Assembly (NCBI GenBank): GCA_910890315.1
Contig: CAJVGD010000001.1
Span: forward strand, 496,001-560,000
Source of the DNA: Serendipita indica DSM 11827
Lineage: Eukaryota; Basidiomycota; Agaricomycetes; Sebacinales; Serendipitaceae
DNA length: 64,000 bases
Reading direction: 5' to 3'
Part shown: positions 1 through 9,563 of the stretch, in pieces
Layout of the letters: each line of letters opens with the position of its first letter
Position numbering within the stretch: the first letter of the stretch is position 1
Notes under the pieces: model-generated
Database searches by the model: none
What the model was told of the DNA's origin: nothing
The model's input: only the letters and a program-made list of their open reading frames with translations
Program-made: the position numbers and the translations under genes

Positions 1-485
1 TAGTAGCCTAAACGCACTGAGAATACGGAATATGACCTTTATTTTACTACTCACCCGTCATTTTGTTGGTCAAGGGCGCCTTGAACGCGATATTCAGACG
101 AGCCTTGCCCTTTGGCAGCGCCTTGGCCACTTTGAGGGTGACTCGGTCGAGATCTGTATTAATGGATTGCTCAGCAATCTGAATCTCCTCGGTCTTGAGG
201 GCCTCGGACTGCAATGACGCCTGATTAAGCTCAAGGTCGGCGGCATTGAAGATGATGGTGGATGTTTCCTCAAGGACCTCTAGACTGAAGACAGAGTTCA
301 TTAACATGGCGCATTGTGTAAATATATGCTTTCTCGACTTACTCCACAGCGACGTGTCCCTCGAACTGGAGCGCCTCGAGATCCGTCTTTACAGTCACGG
401 TGTAGTGAAGCGGTTTGACATTCTTTGGAAGCCGGTAAGGATCATTTTCAGTTTGGTTCGTTGCTGCAGTGTAGGCCTGTGACAT
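1..485 (-). CDS. M1-family zinc aminopeptidase, N-terminal part (cut by window start)
   Basis: Only the first exons lie in the window; the gene runs off the left edge. The protein starts MSQAYTAATN and reads into the typical N-terminal beta domain of M1 aminopeptidases of the Ape2/Aap1/puromycin-sensitive group (YRLPKNVKPLHYTV, then KAPLTNKMTGYY). These are zinc exopeptidases that trim N-terminal residues; the HEXXH zinc site would lie outside the window. Two introns are clear: 285-342 (GTAAGT..CAG) and 8-54 (GTGAGT..TAG), each restoring the conserved frame (HVAV-DLEV and KMTG-YY). The start at 485 has A at -3. An in-frame ATG at 671 would add 62 residues rich in Arg and Ser that look like a mitochondrial presequence, so a second isoform is possible. 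Family assignment is firm, the exact start less so. Confidence 0.85.
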
Positions 486-731
486 ATTGCGAAACTGGAT
501 GGAGTGCAAATGGTTCTGACGAGGTCGTCGAACAACGCCTTCAAATACGCATTGGCTAGCGAACGAGCGCGTGCTACGGCTTAGAGAGGTAGGAAAAGCA
601 GCATGCTCGTGGAGAGTTCGCAATAGACGGTGTACGTGTGCTGCACTCGGTCGCGAGACGGGTAAAAACATGGATGCAAACTCCGCATGACAGCCCGCAT
701 GCCGAACCACGCTCTACCATCCAGACCCGCC

Positions 732-3054
732 TCAGAAATTGCTCTCCGGAATCCTCTCAATCAGAAACATCATCTCCTCTCGTAATTCCGAACAAAATTT
801 GTCTGCAGCGGGTGAGCGTCGGTCAAGTCGAGTGGGTGAATGGACACACCAAGTGGATGGTCATTCGGATCATCCCCGAACGGACTTTGAATCTCGTCCG
901 CAATTCCCTCAATTCCTAATGCCCAGTGAGCAAAGACAAGTTGATATGGTGAACATACCCTAGAATCCGCATGTATTTGCCGATCAGTGAAGCACTGGAA
1001 TGTGATGCAAGAAGCTTACCCTACAGCGTGCCACATGAGTTAGAAACTGTCAACGAGGGAGCAAGCTCCATGGAGACTCACATGAGAGTAAATGCTACCA
1101 GTGTCACCATGGGTATTACCAGATACTTCAACTCTCGCACGAGAGTGAACGGCTTTCAAATAGGTTGAACGGGCATCATGAACGCTGGCGGACTTACCAA
1201 AGTAAACAAAAAGGCAGTGACAGCCTGCTTCAAATGAATGGAGTCTATGTACGCTCGCATAAGTATGGCCTTGAGAAATGACCACGACTTACAGCTACGG
1301 ATCTTCAGTACATTGGCAAGGTATTAATCGACGGACTGTACCTTCGCGGAATAGGGGTTGTTGAAACTCTTTCCATAGACTACGCGCTAGTCAGATTTTC
1401 GTAGGCCCATGTTATTAGGTTGCGTACAGTGAGCTGATCCACCATACTCTGCAGTCTATCTGATATGAGCAAGTGACTGGCAAGGTTGAACTACTTACAG
1501 GGCTTGCATGCCATTGTGCATCGCTGGTCCGACAGGATCCAGGCAACCAAGGCGCTTGAACTTGTATAAGTATCTGGCTATCTCAGCTGAAATGCTGAGG
1601 AGTGTCAGAGAGGAGGATGGTTTGTATAGCATACCCACATGAGAGGTAGAGCCATTGGATGACGTTCAGGATATGCGTGAAATGTAACTGTGGCTCGTTG
1701 ACTGTCCGCTAGTAGAGGTGTTGTAGCGGTGGCAGCCCGGCGCAATGGATTGAAACGCGACTTCGAGCCTGGCTGGGAAATTGAATGGGCAGGAGTACGG
1801 GTGCTTGTAGGAAAGTTTTCATCTTGAGGCGACGTCGTCCTTTCCCAACCGGACGATTCGTCTCTATATATCTCTGGTGGGATGAGCCCGCTATAGTCCT
1901 CATAGTCAAGACCGGGCTCATTTCGTAGATGATGCTAGATTATTGTCAGGGCCGTAGGTACCAAAGGCAATGTCGCACCTTGGTCGCGATTGCAAACGCG
2001 ACCAGCAGCTTAATGACCCGAATCTTCTCTTGACGAAGATGGTCCGCTACACCGAGGTTCTGTGCCGATGCTATTTGATGAGCAGTACTTGATGAAGTAT
2101 CAGAAGGTGCCCTCGCCAAGTGGGGCATCTGCAGGTAAACCGGCAAAGATCTGACATAGCGAGCCGTTGCTTCGGCATCGTCGGGGAGATTGACAGTGAT
2201 CCAGATACTGCGTCCAAGATTTCGTATCTACTCATTGGAATAAGTAGGGTGGACTGAAAGGTTCGGGACAGGTGCTTACATTGGCCGTCATAATGCTAAA
2301 ATCGCGTCGGCCTTCAGCCCATCTGTCGTAGCTCGTACTTTGTTTACGAGTTAACAGCTTGGAGTACACATTCAAAGCGCATACCTGTTACTGTATACCA
2401 TATTAGGTCGCAGGTCTGACAAAAAATCAGGACCTACCGAAACACCAGAATCAAACCAACGACGACTGAAAGGAGTGGCACGACCTGTCACCAAGTTATG
2501 AAGATTCATACGGAATTAAATGATGCGCACATTATTGGTGAGACTGATGGCTTTGCCTTGCGCATCGAGATAGGCTACAATACTGCCATTCTAAGCTGAG
2601 AGTTTCTCCGATATAGTACAGCCTCACGATGCAAATATGGTGACTGGCTTATTATTAGTAGAGAAACAATCCGAGTGGCCAAACTTACCCGTTAAAACCG
2701 GACCAGCAATGATGGGAATGGTCTGTGTAGAGTTGAGCGTCAGAGTGAGAATCCAAGATGAAAATATAGTTCGTAAGACCGCCGGACTGCGATTAATGGG
2801 GCGAGCGGGAACAGGGTGCAGGAAGGTGAAGGAAGCGCACGTACGCTGCCTTCGTATCTAAATACATCAGGAAGCCATGAGTATCTTGCCAGATGCTGTC
2901 GTTTAATCTTGAGCTTGGGTGGCTATGTTCAAACTAGGGTTCGAGTCTTGGTCTACTCGCGCGACGAAGATTCTACCTTGAGAATCGATGTCAGGGATTT
3001 GATTGTCCCGGCTCGTTCTGTGCTCTGGTTGCGATTGGCCTCTGTGTCCGCCAT
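732..3054 (-). CDS. Bestrophin-like (UPF0187) anion channel protein with micro-exons
   Basis: Predicted 435-residue multi-pass membrane protein of the bestrophin/UPF0187 family, expected to conduct anions. Family landmarks in order: WLPDVFRYEGS, GPVLT, the signature LVFRNSTSYDRW, a basic IRNLGRSIW helix, RQEKIRVIKLLVAFAIAT, YEDYSGLIP, MVDQLTSMERVSTTPIPR, YSIHLKQAV, PFTLVRELKYLVIP, GIEGIADEI and the closing LDKFCSELREEM. I resolved exons 3054-2977, 2895-2845, 2722-2689, 2643-2628, 2582-2531, 2484-2438, 2390-2385, 2337-2280, 2227-1979, 1934-1639, 1594-1499, 1455-1428, 1379-1342, 1294-1293, 1244-1198, 1152-1082, 1020, 959, 915-850, 802-732. They sum to 1308 nt and stay in frame to TGA. Exons of 16, 6, 2, 1 and 1 nt are inferred from splice signals and family alignment; the 2- and 1-nt exons need cDNA proof. 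The start at 3054 is 75 bp from the start of the divergent CstF-64 gene. Confidence 0.85.
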
Positions 3055-3129
3055 GTTGGTCGTGTCCAACGTGCACCCTGAACGCCTGTTGAACCTGACC
3101 CAAACGTGTGAGCCCGCCTGCTGATCCAA
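3055..3129. promoter_or_regulatory. 75-bp head-to-head intergenic region (bestrophin / CstF-64)
   Basis: The start codons of the bestrophin-like gene (minus strand) and the CstF-64 gene (plus strand) are only 75 bp apart. Both promoters must share this stretch or reach into the neighbouring coding sequence, and the 5' UTRs must be very short or overlap. No clear TATA box is seen. Confidence 0.6.
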
Positions 3130-4430
3130 ATGAGTCGCGTTGTGTTTGGTAATGTATTTCATTGTTCTGTTTACTCTTTCTAAACCAGCTCAGTCGGCAA
3201 TATACCTTATAATTTTGCAGAGGTACGCAATGGCAAGCAGACGACAACGGTACTCACAGTCAAATAGGAACAACTCGTCCAGATCTTCAGTAGTGTAGGC
3301 ACCGTCACTGGTTTCCGGTGAGCAGGCACATTAGGGAAGCCACTTTCTAGTCGCTGACGATTTCAGGCTGGTGTTTGATAGAGAAACCGGAAAACCCAAA
3401 GGTTACGGCTTTTGCGAATACCTGGGTATGCGCTTTCGTCTCCTCGCAATCTTTCTGTCCAATCGGACTTGTACCGCTAGGAACCGATACACTCCACTTT
3501 TTTGTCGCATCCTCAGTGTCCATCAAACCGAGTTTGACCTTTTATTGACAAGTTTCAATACTTTGACACCCCCCGTGACCTCTAGACCACGAAACAGCAC
3601 AATCTGCCGTACGAAACCTCAACGGCAAGGAAGTTGGAGGTCGTCCATTGAGAATAGATCTTGCAGACTCTGTTCCTCATCTCGAAGGTCGCACCACATC
3701 ACTGGGTGAACTACTCGACGATGAGAGGAACCGTCCACCTTCTCCTGTAGAGGTGATGCTCAACAGTCTACCGCCTGGCATCCCAGTACCTCCCGGAAAA
3801 TCATCATTAGACATGATCACCGATACAGTTGTCGGAGTCGGTCAAGGCGCACTTTTCGAGACAGTCTTTGAGCTTAAGGTATTCTCGAGAAATCCGAATC
3901 TCCAAAAGCTGAAATTTCCTGATAGGCTTTCATTTCCCAGCAGCCGGAACTTGCCAGAGCACTCTTGGCGGCAAATCCCCAGCTAGCTTCTGCTCTCATA
4001 CAGGGACTTATCATTCATAATGTCCTTGATGGCGGTGTGATCACAAGAATCACAGAAGTAGCCCCACGACCTCCCGCTCCTCCTGCTCCTTCCATGCAAC
4101 CTGCTCCTCCTGCACCATGGCCTCCTAGTTATAATAGTTTCCCACCGGCGGCAGCTCTAGCGCAACCAACACCAGCACCTCCGGCACCCACCACCGTAGT
4201 CAATTCCGCACTTGACCCTCAACAACAGGTCAGCCAGCTTTCTTGGTTTTCGATCCCTACTTACAGCCCGTAGGCCATACTTTTGCAGGTCTTAAAAATG
4301 ACTCCTGAGCAAATCAATGCTATGCCGGCAGGTGAGAGGGAGGCAATTCTGCAACTGGTTAGTATCGATCATCCTCGTGAACTCGATTACTGATCTATTC
4401 TAGCGCAAGCAACTTCTTCCAGGCTCATAA
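3130..4430 (+). CDS. RNA15: Cleavage stimulation factor subunit 2 (CstF-64 / Rna15)
   Basis: Nuclear mRNA 3'-end processing protein that binds the GU-rich element downstream of the poly(A) site. The N-terminal RRM is clear: RNP2 as VVFVGNIPY split by an intron, then TGKPKGYGFCEY as RNP1, and HETAQSAVRNLNGK. The hinge region follows (DMITDTVVG.., PELARALLAANPQLASALIQ), then a Pro/Ala-rich linker and the conserved C-terminal helix VLKMTPEQINAMPAGER ending RKQLLPGS. About seven introns; the one after FCEY is unusually long for this locus (about 160 nt). The ATG at 3130 gives the canonical MSRVVFVGN start. Next gene downstream is RAD1, 77 bp away on the same strand. Confidence 0.92.
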
Positions 4431-4507
4431 GTGACTCTTTCGAAATGTACGATAGTTTACTCGAGGTGGCAGCCATAGCTTGCTCCCGATCACCTCGCCG
4501 AAATATA

Positions 4508-5890
4508 ATGCCGGCTGCCGATGAAGACTTTACCGACTCCCAATCTCAGGGAAACACTCAGAAGGAAGGAGGTGAAGTCGTAAATCAGCGGGGTTTGATC
4601 TTGGAGACTGTCGGTTGACCATATTCGAGATCTTGTCGGCATCGCTCCCTGATGTTGCACCGTTTGTGGCACTTATGAAAGCAATCAGTGGTCTTTCCAA
4701 CGTGCGGAAGCTTTCACCAACCATGGTTCCGACCCTCACACATCCCAGACAGCCAGCCTAATCTTCTCTAAAGCGGGAATACAGATCGAAGTTGAATATA
4801 AGAGAGCTCTACAAGGTTAGGAGGTGCCATTTTTGTGGTTTCAAGTTTCTCAGAATGCAACTAGCCACGGCCTACCTTGCGAGTTCATTGTTCGATGAAT
4901 GGTTCTTTGAACCTCCTACGTTGGATAACGAAGACGACACTATGGAGCCAGGAAGTTATACTACAGAGATCGAAATCAACCTGGGTATACTTAATGAGGT
5001 CCTCTCGATATACGGCAGTAGCGGTGGTGGCTCTTCTTGGAGGAAGAAAGGCCGAGGCGATGATAATGAAGACGATGAGGATATAAGGGGTCCTCTGGAT
5101 CGCTTCATGATACCAAGGAAGGCGGCTACGAGCATGCGAATGAGTTATGCGGGGGAAGGTTATCCCTTACGGCTCTCACTGTGAGTCCATTTACATCTTC
5201 ATTTATAATTAATGTCTGTACAGAGCAGAGAGTGCCGAAGGTCCGACGACCGTCTGTCAGATTCATACGTTGGTGTCAGAAAGGAGAATGGAACTCACAT
5301 TTGACGACGAGGACAAGTATGTGTACACAATGCTGTACAAGCGTACTCTCATTTCCTCCAAGAATCGTCAAGATTATCATGAAGTCCACCTGGCTTCGCG
5401 ACGCCCTCTCGGAAATCGATTCCTCATGTGATTACATTACCATCATCTGCAACCCTCCTCAGAAGGTCACGCGTGCTGGAAAAGGACGAGAAGAAGCAGT
5501 TGACGATAGCTTCTTTCGCATCGAAGCAAGAATGCAAAGAGGGAGCGTAGAGATGGACTATCCAAACGATCGGGAGGTCCTCGAATTTTTCGAATGTGGA
5601 GGACCTGTGAAATTCAAGTAGGACTAACATCCCATTCGCTCCTATTGCTCATTCTTTCTAGCTATTCATTTGACGTGATTCAGCGAGCTGTTCGCGCTCT
5701 GAGCGTCTCCGTCAAAGTGTCGATTCGGATTGACGGTGATGGAGTTATGAGTCTGCAATTCTTGATGCCGACCGAGTCATCTGGCGAGCGAAAGACGTGG
5801 ATGGAATTTAGAGTAAGTTTTCCTTTTCACAATGCTTGCCAGACGATGCTGATGCGAATCCAGTTCTTGGCGAGAGATGATAATCTATAA
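4508..5890 (+). CDS. RAD1: DNA damage checkpoint clamp subunit Rad1 (9-1-1 complex)
   Basis: PCNA-like subunit of the Rad9-Hus1-Rad1 clamp that loads at damaged DNA and activates the ATR/Rad3 checkpoint. After an acidic start (MPAADEDFTD) the family pattern is continuous once short introns are removed: ILSASLPDVAPFVALMKAI, IQIEVEYKRALQ-ATAYLASSLFDEW, TEIEINLGILNEVLSIYG, then MRMSYAGEGYPLRLSL, ESAEGPTTVCQIHTL, RDALSEID and KVSIRIDGDGVMSLQFLMP near the end. First exons are 4508-4579, 4630-4701 and 4749-4813; the second intron uses GTGCGG. The stop is 15 bp from the stop of the convergent PDX1 gene, so the 3' UTRs must overlap. Confidence 0.9.
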
Positions 5891-5905
5891 ATGAGGAATG
5901 TACAA

Positions 5906-7026
5906 TTATATTAGCCCGTCCAAGAAGCCTGCGCTTTTTGTAGATGAAGTCTTCGCTGGAGGAGAGATAGGTGGAAGTGGTGCTGGGCTCTTGGGGAGAT
6001 AATCTTCAAGAACATCATCAAAGCTCGGTGTAGGAGCTGAAAATGGCTTAGTTGAGATGGCCAAGCATAAAAGACGAATCATACCTTTCAATGGCGCAGC
6101 CCGAGCAGCAATCCGTTCCGAAAGTCCACTGACAATCATCCGTCTGAGGCCGAGTGCATCAACAGGTGGTACCTCTTTCTTCGGAGGAGCAGCTGGCGTC
6201 CCACCAGGAGGGGCAGCAGATGCCGCACTCTTCTTATACGTCCCAGTTGGGCTGGATGCCTTTCCGATGAAAGCAAGGACGTCTCCTTTCGTCAACATGC
6301 CTCTTACACCGGTTCCCTTAATCTTCTTGTAGTCCTTGATACCCTCCTCACTGAGTAATCGGAGGACAGAAGGAAACACAGGTCCATCGACATGTATATG
6401 CTCCGAAGTTTTGGGCTTCGACGGTTCTGGAGCCGTCTGTGGTTTGCTCTCTTGCTTCGGAGGTGCTGCAGACTCTGCGGGTTTCGACGATGTCTCTTCT
6501 TTTGGCACCTCCAAGTTTGAGATGTCATCGCCTTCCTCGACAAGGAGGGCAATAACTTTTCCTACTGGAATACCACGCTCACCCTCCTTGATCTGTTGAA
6601 TTTGTCAAACCCGCGTACGACTGTACTCCCAGTCGACCTACAACTATCTTGCCCAGCACACCGTCTTCTTGCGCCTCCACGTCTATTGTAGCTTTATCTG
6701 TCTCCTATGATAATTGTTTTGTTGAGCATTTGAGCTCGCCATTAGCTTGTCGAACCCACAATCTCCAACAAGACGTCTCCGGCTGCAAAGGATTCGCCTT
6801 CTTTTTTCTTCCAAGACGCAATTCCTCCTTCTGTCATTGTAGGGGACATGGCAGGCATTGTGAACTGTGTCGTGGCCAGTCTTTGGGGTGTCGAATGGAG
6901 ACCTGCACCGAAAACTCGTCAACGAGCGCGTCCATTTCCCAAAGAATGATGCCTACTTCGGGCAGAACTCTGCATACTGGACAGGCATATCCGCCGAAGG
7001 GTGACTCTTGAATGAGCGAGCATCAT
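5906..7026 (-). CDS. PDX1: Pyruvate dehydrogenase complex component X (E3-binding protein)
   Basis: Mitochondrial matrix protein that anchors dihydrolipoamide dehydrogenase (E3) to the E2 core of the pyruvate dehydrogenase complex. It begins [14 protein letters not shown], an Arg-rich amphipathic mitochondrial presequence. A lipoyl domain follows ([14 protein letters not shown], with the lipoylated lysine in [10 protein letters not shown]), then an Ala/Pro-rich linker and a peripheral subunit-binding domain ([32 protein letters not shown]). The C-terminus is short ([11 protein letters not shown]) and lacks the E2 acetyltransferase domain with its HxxxDG motif, which separates PDX1 from E2. 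Start codon lies 42 bp from the divergent MZM1 start. Confidence 0.9.
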
Positions 7027-7068
7027 GGTCAGCTCCGAAAAGTTGGTCTCAACTGTTGACCCACGACC
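7027..7068. promoter_or_regulatory. 42-bp divergent promoter region between two mitochondrial genes
   Basis: Only 42 bp separate the start codons of PDX1 (minus) and MZM1 (plus). Both products act in mitochondria, so a shared bidirectional promoter could co-regulate them. No TATA box is visible in the gap itself. Confidence 0.6.
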
Positions 7069-7658
7069 ATGTCCGCCATTACACCCCAACTAAGGGCATC
7101 AGCCAGAGCAGCATATCGGTCGATACACCGTGCAGCGAATAAAGCATTTATGGGTGAGCATCGCTCCGCAAAACTCAAACGTAGTGTTGACCCATGTCAA
7201 GGTGATCCGGAGATTCGAAAAGGTAGCATTATTCAGCATGTTTAAGGAATTCTCTTGTTAATGCAAAGGGGACGATAGCTTTTGCGGTCAAGACACGCTT
7301 CGACTTTGTGTCTGCGTCGGCAGAAACAGACCCGGCTGCATACAAGGAGAGCGTCAAGTTGGCCAATGAAATTGCAGAAGTACTCACGAAGAACATTGTA
7401 CAAGGGTAGGCCTCCTCCTTTCTCTATAATCGTCGCACTCATACAGCGACAGGCGACGAAATGACGATGGAGTCTACAGTGCGTCAGTTAACCTGCGTTT
7501 AGAGTCTTCCTAATGCGAATCTAGGACTTAGAATCACAAAGGACACCGAACTCGGCTCCAATGAGACTATCAAGAACCCTGCCCCTATGGAAAGGCCGTC
7601 GAGGGCACGAAGACGAGCGAAAGAAGCTGCGACAATGTGCTGTGGCTCCTCTTCGTAA
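7069..7658 (+). CDS. MZM1: Mzm1/LYRM7-like complex III assembly factor (LYR family)
   Basis: Small mitochondrial matrix chaperone of the LYR family that helps insert the Rieske Fe-S protein into respiratory complex III. The joined exons read ASARAAYRSIHRAANKAF, GDPEIRKAFAVKTRFDF, then DPAAYKESVKLANEIAEVL, TKNIVQG and LRITKDTELGSNETIKNP, closing with a CCG motif seen at the end of fungal Mzm1 proteins. The third intron must end at ATAG just before the alanine codon of KAFAV to keep frame. The TAA stop (7656-7658) sits inside a perfect GTAAGT donor used by the overlapping downstream gene. If that intron is removed the protein would end SSSGR at 7711 instead. Confidence 0.85.
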
Positions 7659-8208
7659 GTAGGCGACAGCTACTACTGTGTATCTTCATATGTGATTCTA
7701 GCGGGCGATAGAAATACAGATACCACTTTAGCGGAACCGAAATCGTCGACTTTGAATTATTCGGCCCTCAAGAAGGCATCACGTGAGCGAGAGATTCCAG
7801 CATTGAATGAGGACGACTTGGAGGAGTCGTTTGTCAAAGGTATTCCAGCGCCTCTTAGTGTACCACTTGCTCACATCTCGTAGGTGGAGGACCGGGAGGT
7901 CAATGTATAAATAAACGCAGTACGAACGTGGACTTATTGCATATTCCGTCGGGTCTACGCGTTCAGTGCCAGGAAACCCGATCGCTGCAAGAGAATAGAC
8001 GTATAGCACGCAAACTATTAGCGAGAAAGGTAGCCTATATCTCTCCTCGTTCCTTTGTTTACTCATTGCATAGTTGGACGAGCTTTACAATCCAGGACTT
8101 TCCAGGGAAGCCCTGCTTGACGCGAAGGTCAGAGAACGCAAACGGCGAAAGGCAAAAAAGGCTCGGAAGAGGGCTCGAGAGGTGCCAAAGGATATCGAAG
8201 ATAGTTGA
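7561..8208 (+). CDS. Mitochondrial class I release-factor-like protein (Rso55 / MTRFR type)
   Basis: Short release-factor-domain protein thought to rescue stalled mitochondrial ribosomes. The catalytic GGQ motif is intact in GGGPGGQCINKRSTNVDL, followed by IPSGLRVQCQETRS and a basic tail (KRRKAKKARKRAR), as in Rso55/C12orf65. There is no in-frame ATG after 7702, so the start must come from an upstream exon. ATG 7561 opens a frame (MRLSRTLPLWKGRR, presequence-like) that runs 94 nt inside the last MZM1 exon in another frame and joins exon 2 through the intron 7655-7701 (GTAAGT, CTACTAC branch site, TAG, 47 nt). Later introns are 7840-7883 and 8030-8073. The domain call is firm; the start exon is inference. 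Confidence 0.8.
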
Positions 8209-8265
8209 GCAGTTGTGGACTAGCTAATGATACACGGGGATGAATGGTAATGTCCGAACGGTGAC

Positions 8266-8994
8266 TTAGTCGGCAATAATGTGCATGTAGTGTCCTGGAA
8301 CGCGTCTACGGCAGCTTTCACATCCCTCTCTATAACCGAGAACAAGTTTCTTTTTCTCGACTCGGGTTTGCTCAGCCTGTGGGGACATCATCATCACATC
8401 TTCTTCCTGTGGCACATCATTCCGAGGATAGGACACATTGAGAGGCATTTCTGAGCCTTGATTAATGCTCGTATAACCCTCAAAGGACTGAACCGTAGCG
8501 AGAGGCGAGTCAGTGGGTGTTGGCAGATAGGTGTTTTGTGTTGGCATTTGATGTGGTGGAGCTCCGCGAAGACTAGCAAAATCTGCTTCGTTCTAGAGAT
8601 CAGTTAGATACCACCAATGCTAACCAAGAGCAAAAGACCCGCATTTGGGATGGACGGGAGGGGACTGTCGAGACGAAGACCACCGGTGCGATTGACCCAA
8701 TCGTCACTGTATCGCCACGAAGATATTCTTGGGACATTTGGTGGCTCTTCGACATCCCTGAATAGGGTTTGCGGGGCGTGACCGATGAGCGGGACGTCAA
8801 GTCCCAGAGCGGGCCGTTTCTGGTTCATGAAATCTCATTGAGTTCTTCATTGCATCCAAAAGAATTGAAAATGAACGCACTGGAGGTCTCAGTGATGCAC
8901 TTCTGGGACTCAACGGCTCGTCCTCGTCCTGACGAGAGCGTTTCTTGGATTCTTTTCTGACGGGAGAGATTTTCATGATATTCTCCGTGTCCAT
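8266..8994 (-). CDS. Unknown protein with C-terminal Cys motif
   Basis: I do not recognise this gene. Three exons join to about 195 residues. The N-terminus is charged (MDTENIMKISPVRKESKKRSRQD), the middle is Pro-rich with DVEEPPNVPRISSWRYSDDW, and the C-terminus is EKKKLVLGYREGCESCRRR followed by VPGHYMHI. The last block, with a CxxC and a strong basic run, looks like the conserved part and may bind zinc, but only two cysteines are seen. The intron at 8593-8624 would be only 32 nt, with GTTAGC donor, TCTAAC branch and CTAG acceptor. Stop lies 57 bp from the stop of the convergent release-factor gene. Confidence 0.6.
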
Positions 8995-9563
8995 TGTTAT
9001 AGATGTCAGCCTCGACGAGTTTGTGGCGAGAGCTAAGTTGGGCTTGACCACATCGCTGGTCGACTTTTAACAGTCTCGAAAAATATATAGATAATTCCCG
9101 GAAGCTTCCTAGGGCTCTCACCCTTGTTGCAGAGGGAGAATTTCGTGGAGGCCGTCCCCACACTGACGCTCTGAGCTCCGATTTGCTGCCCTGTTTCAGC
9201 ATCTTCTAGTGTTCTTGCGTCCATAAATAGCTACATTTTCGGTCACGCAACAAGACTCCAGCGGACCGTCCTGGTCAAACGACCTGTGTGCGTTTCGATA
9301 TCACCAGGCCAGTATTTTTGGGCCACATTTCCGAGGCATAGCCAGCCGTGGCTTCTGGATTCAATCTAGGCAGCCATCCTATTGCAACCGCATATGTCAG
9401 GAGCGTTTGGAAGTCAAGTGGTAAAAATAGGATTGTCCGTTGGCGGTCCGGTCGTTGTGTCTACGTTCGGAGTGGTGGTGTCCAGCAGGGTTATAAAAAC
9501 TGGAGTAAACCCTGGGTAAGCTTGACGTGCTCCATCTCCGGATTTCATACTCTTGCACGCGCT
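8995..9563. promoter_or_regulatory. Divergent intergenic region; TATA box of the polygalacturonase gene
   Basis: A TATAAAAA element at 9492-9499 lies 72 bp before the GH28 start codon, a normal core-promoter distance and typical of inducible fungal genes. The remaining sequence up to the unknown minus-strand gene shows no further gene I can support. Confidence 0.55.

Noticed and set aside
7230-7290. Frame break in MZM1 suspected
   Set aside because: Using the ATAG acceptor directly before CTTTTGCG gives RKAFAVKTRF in frame.
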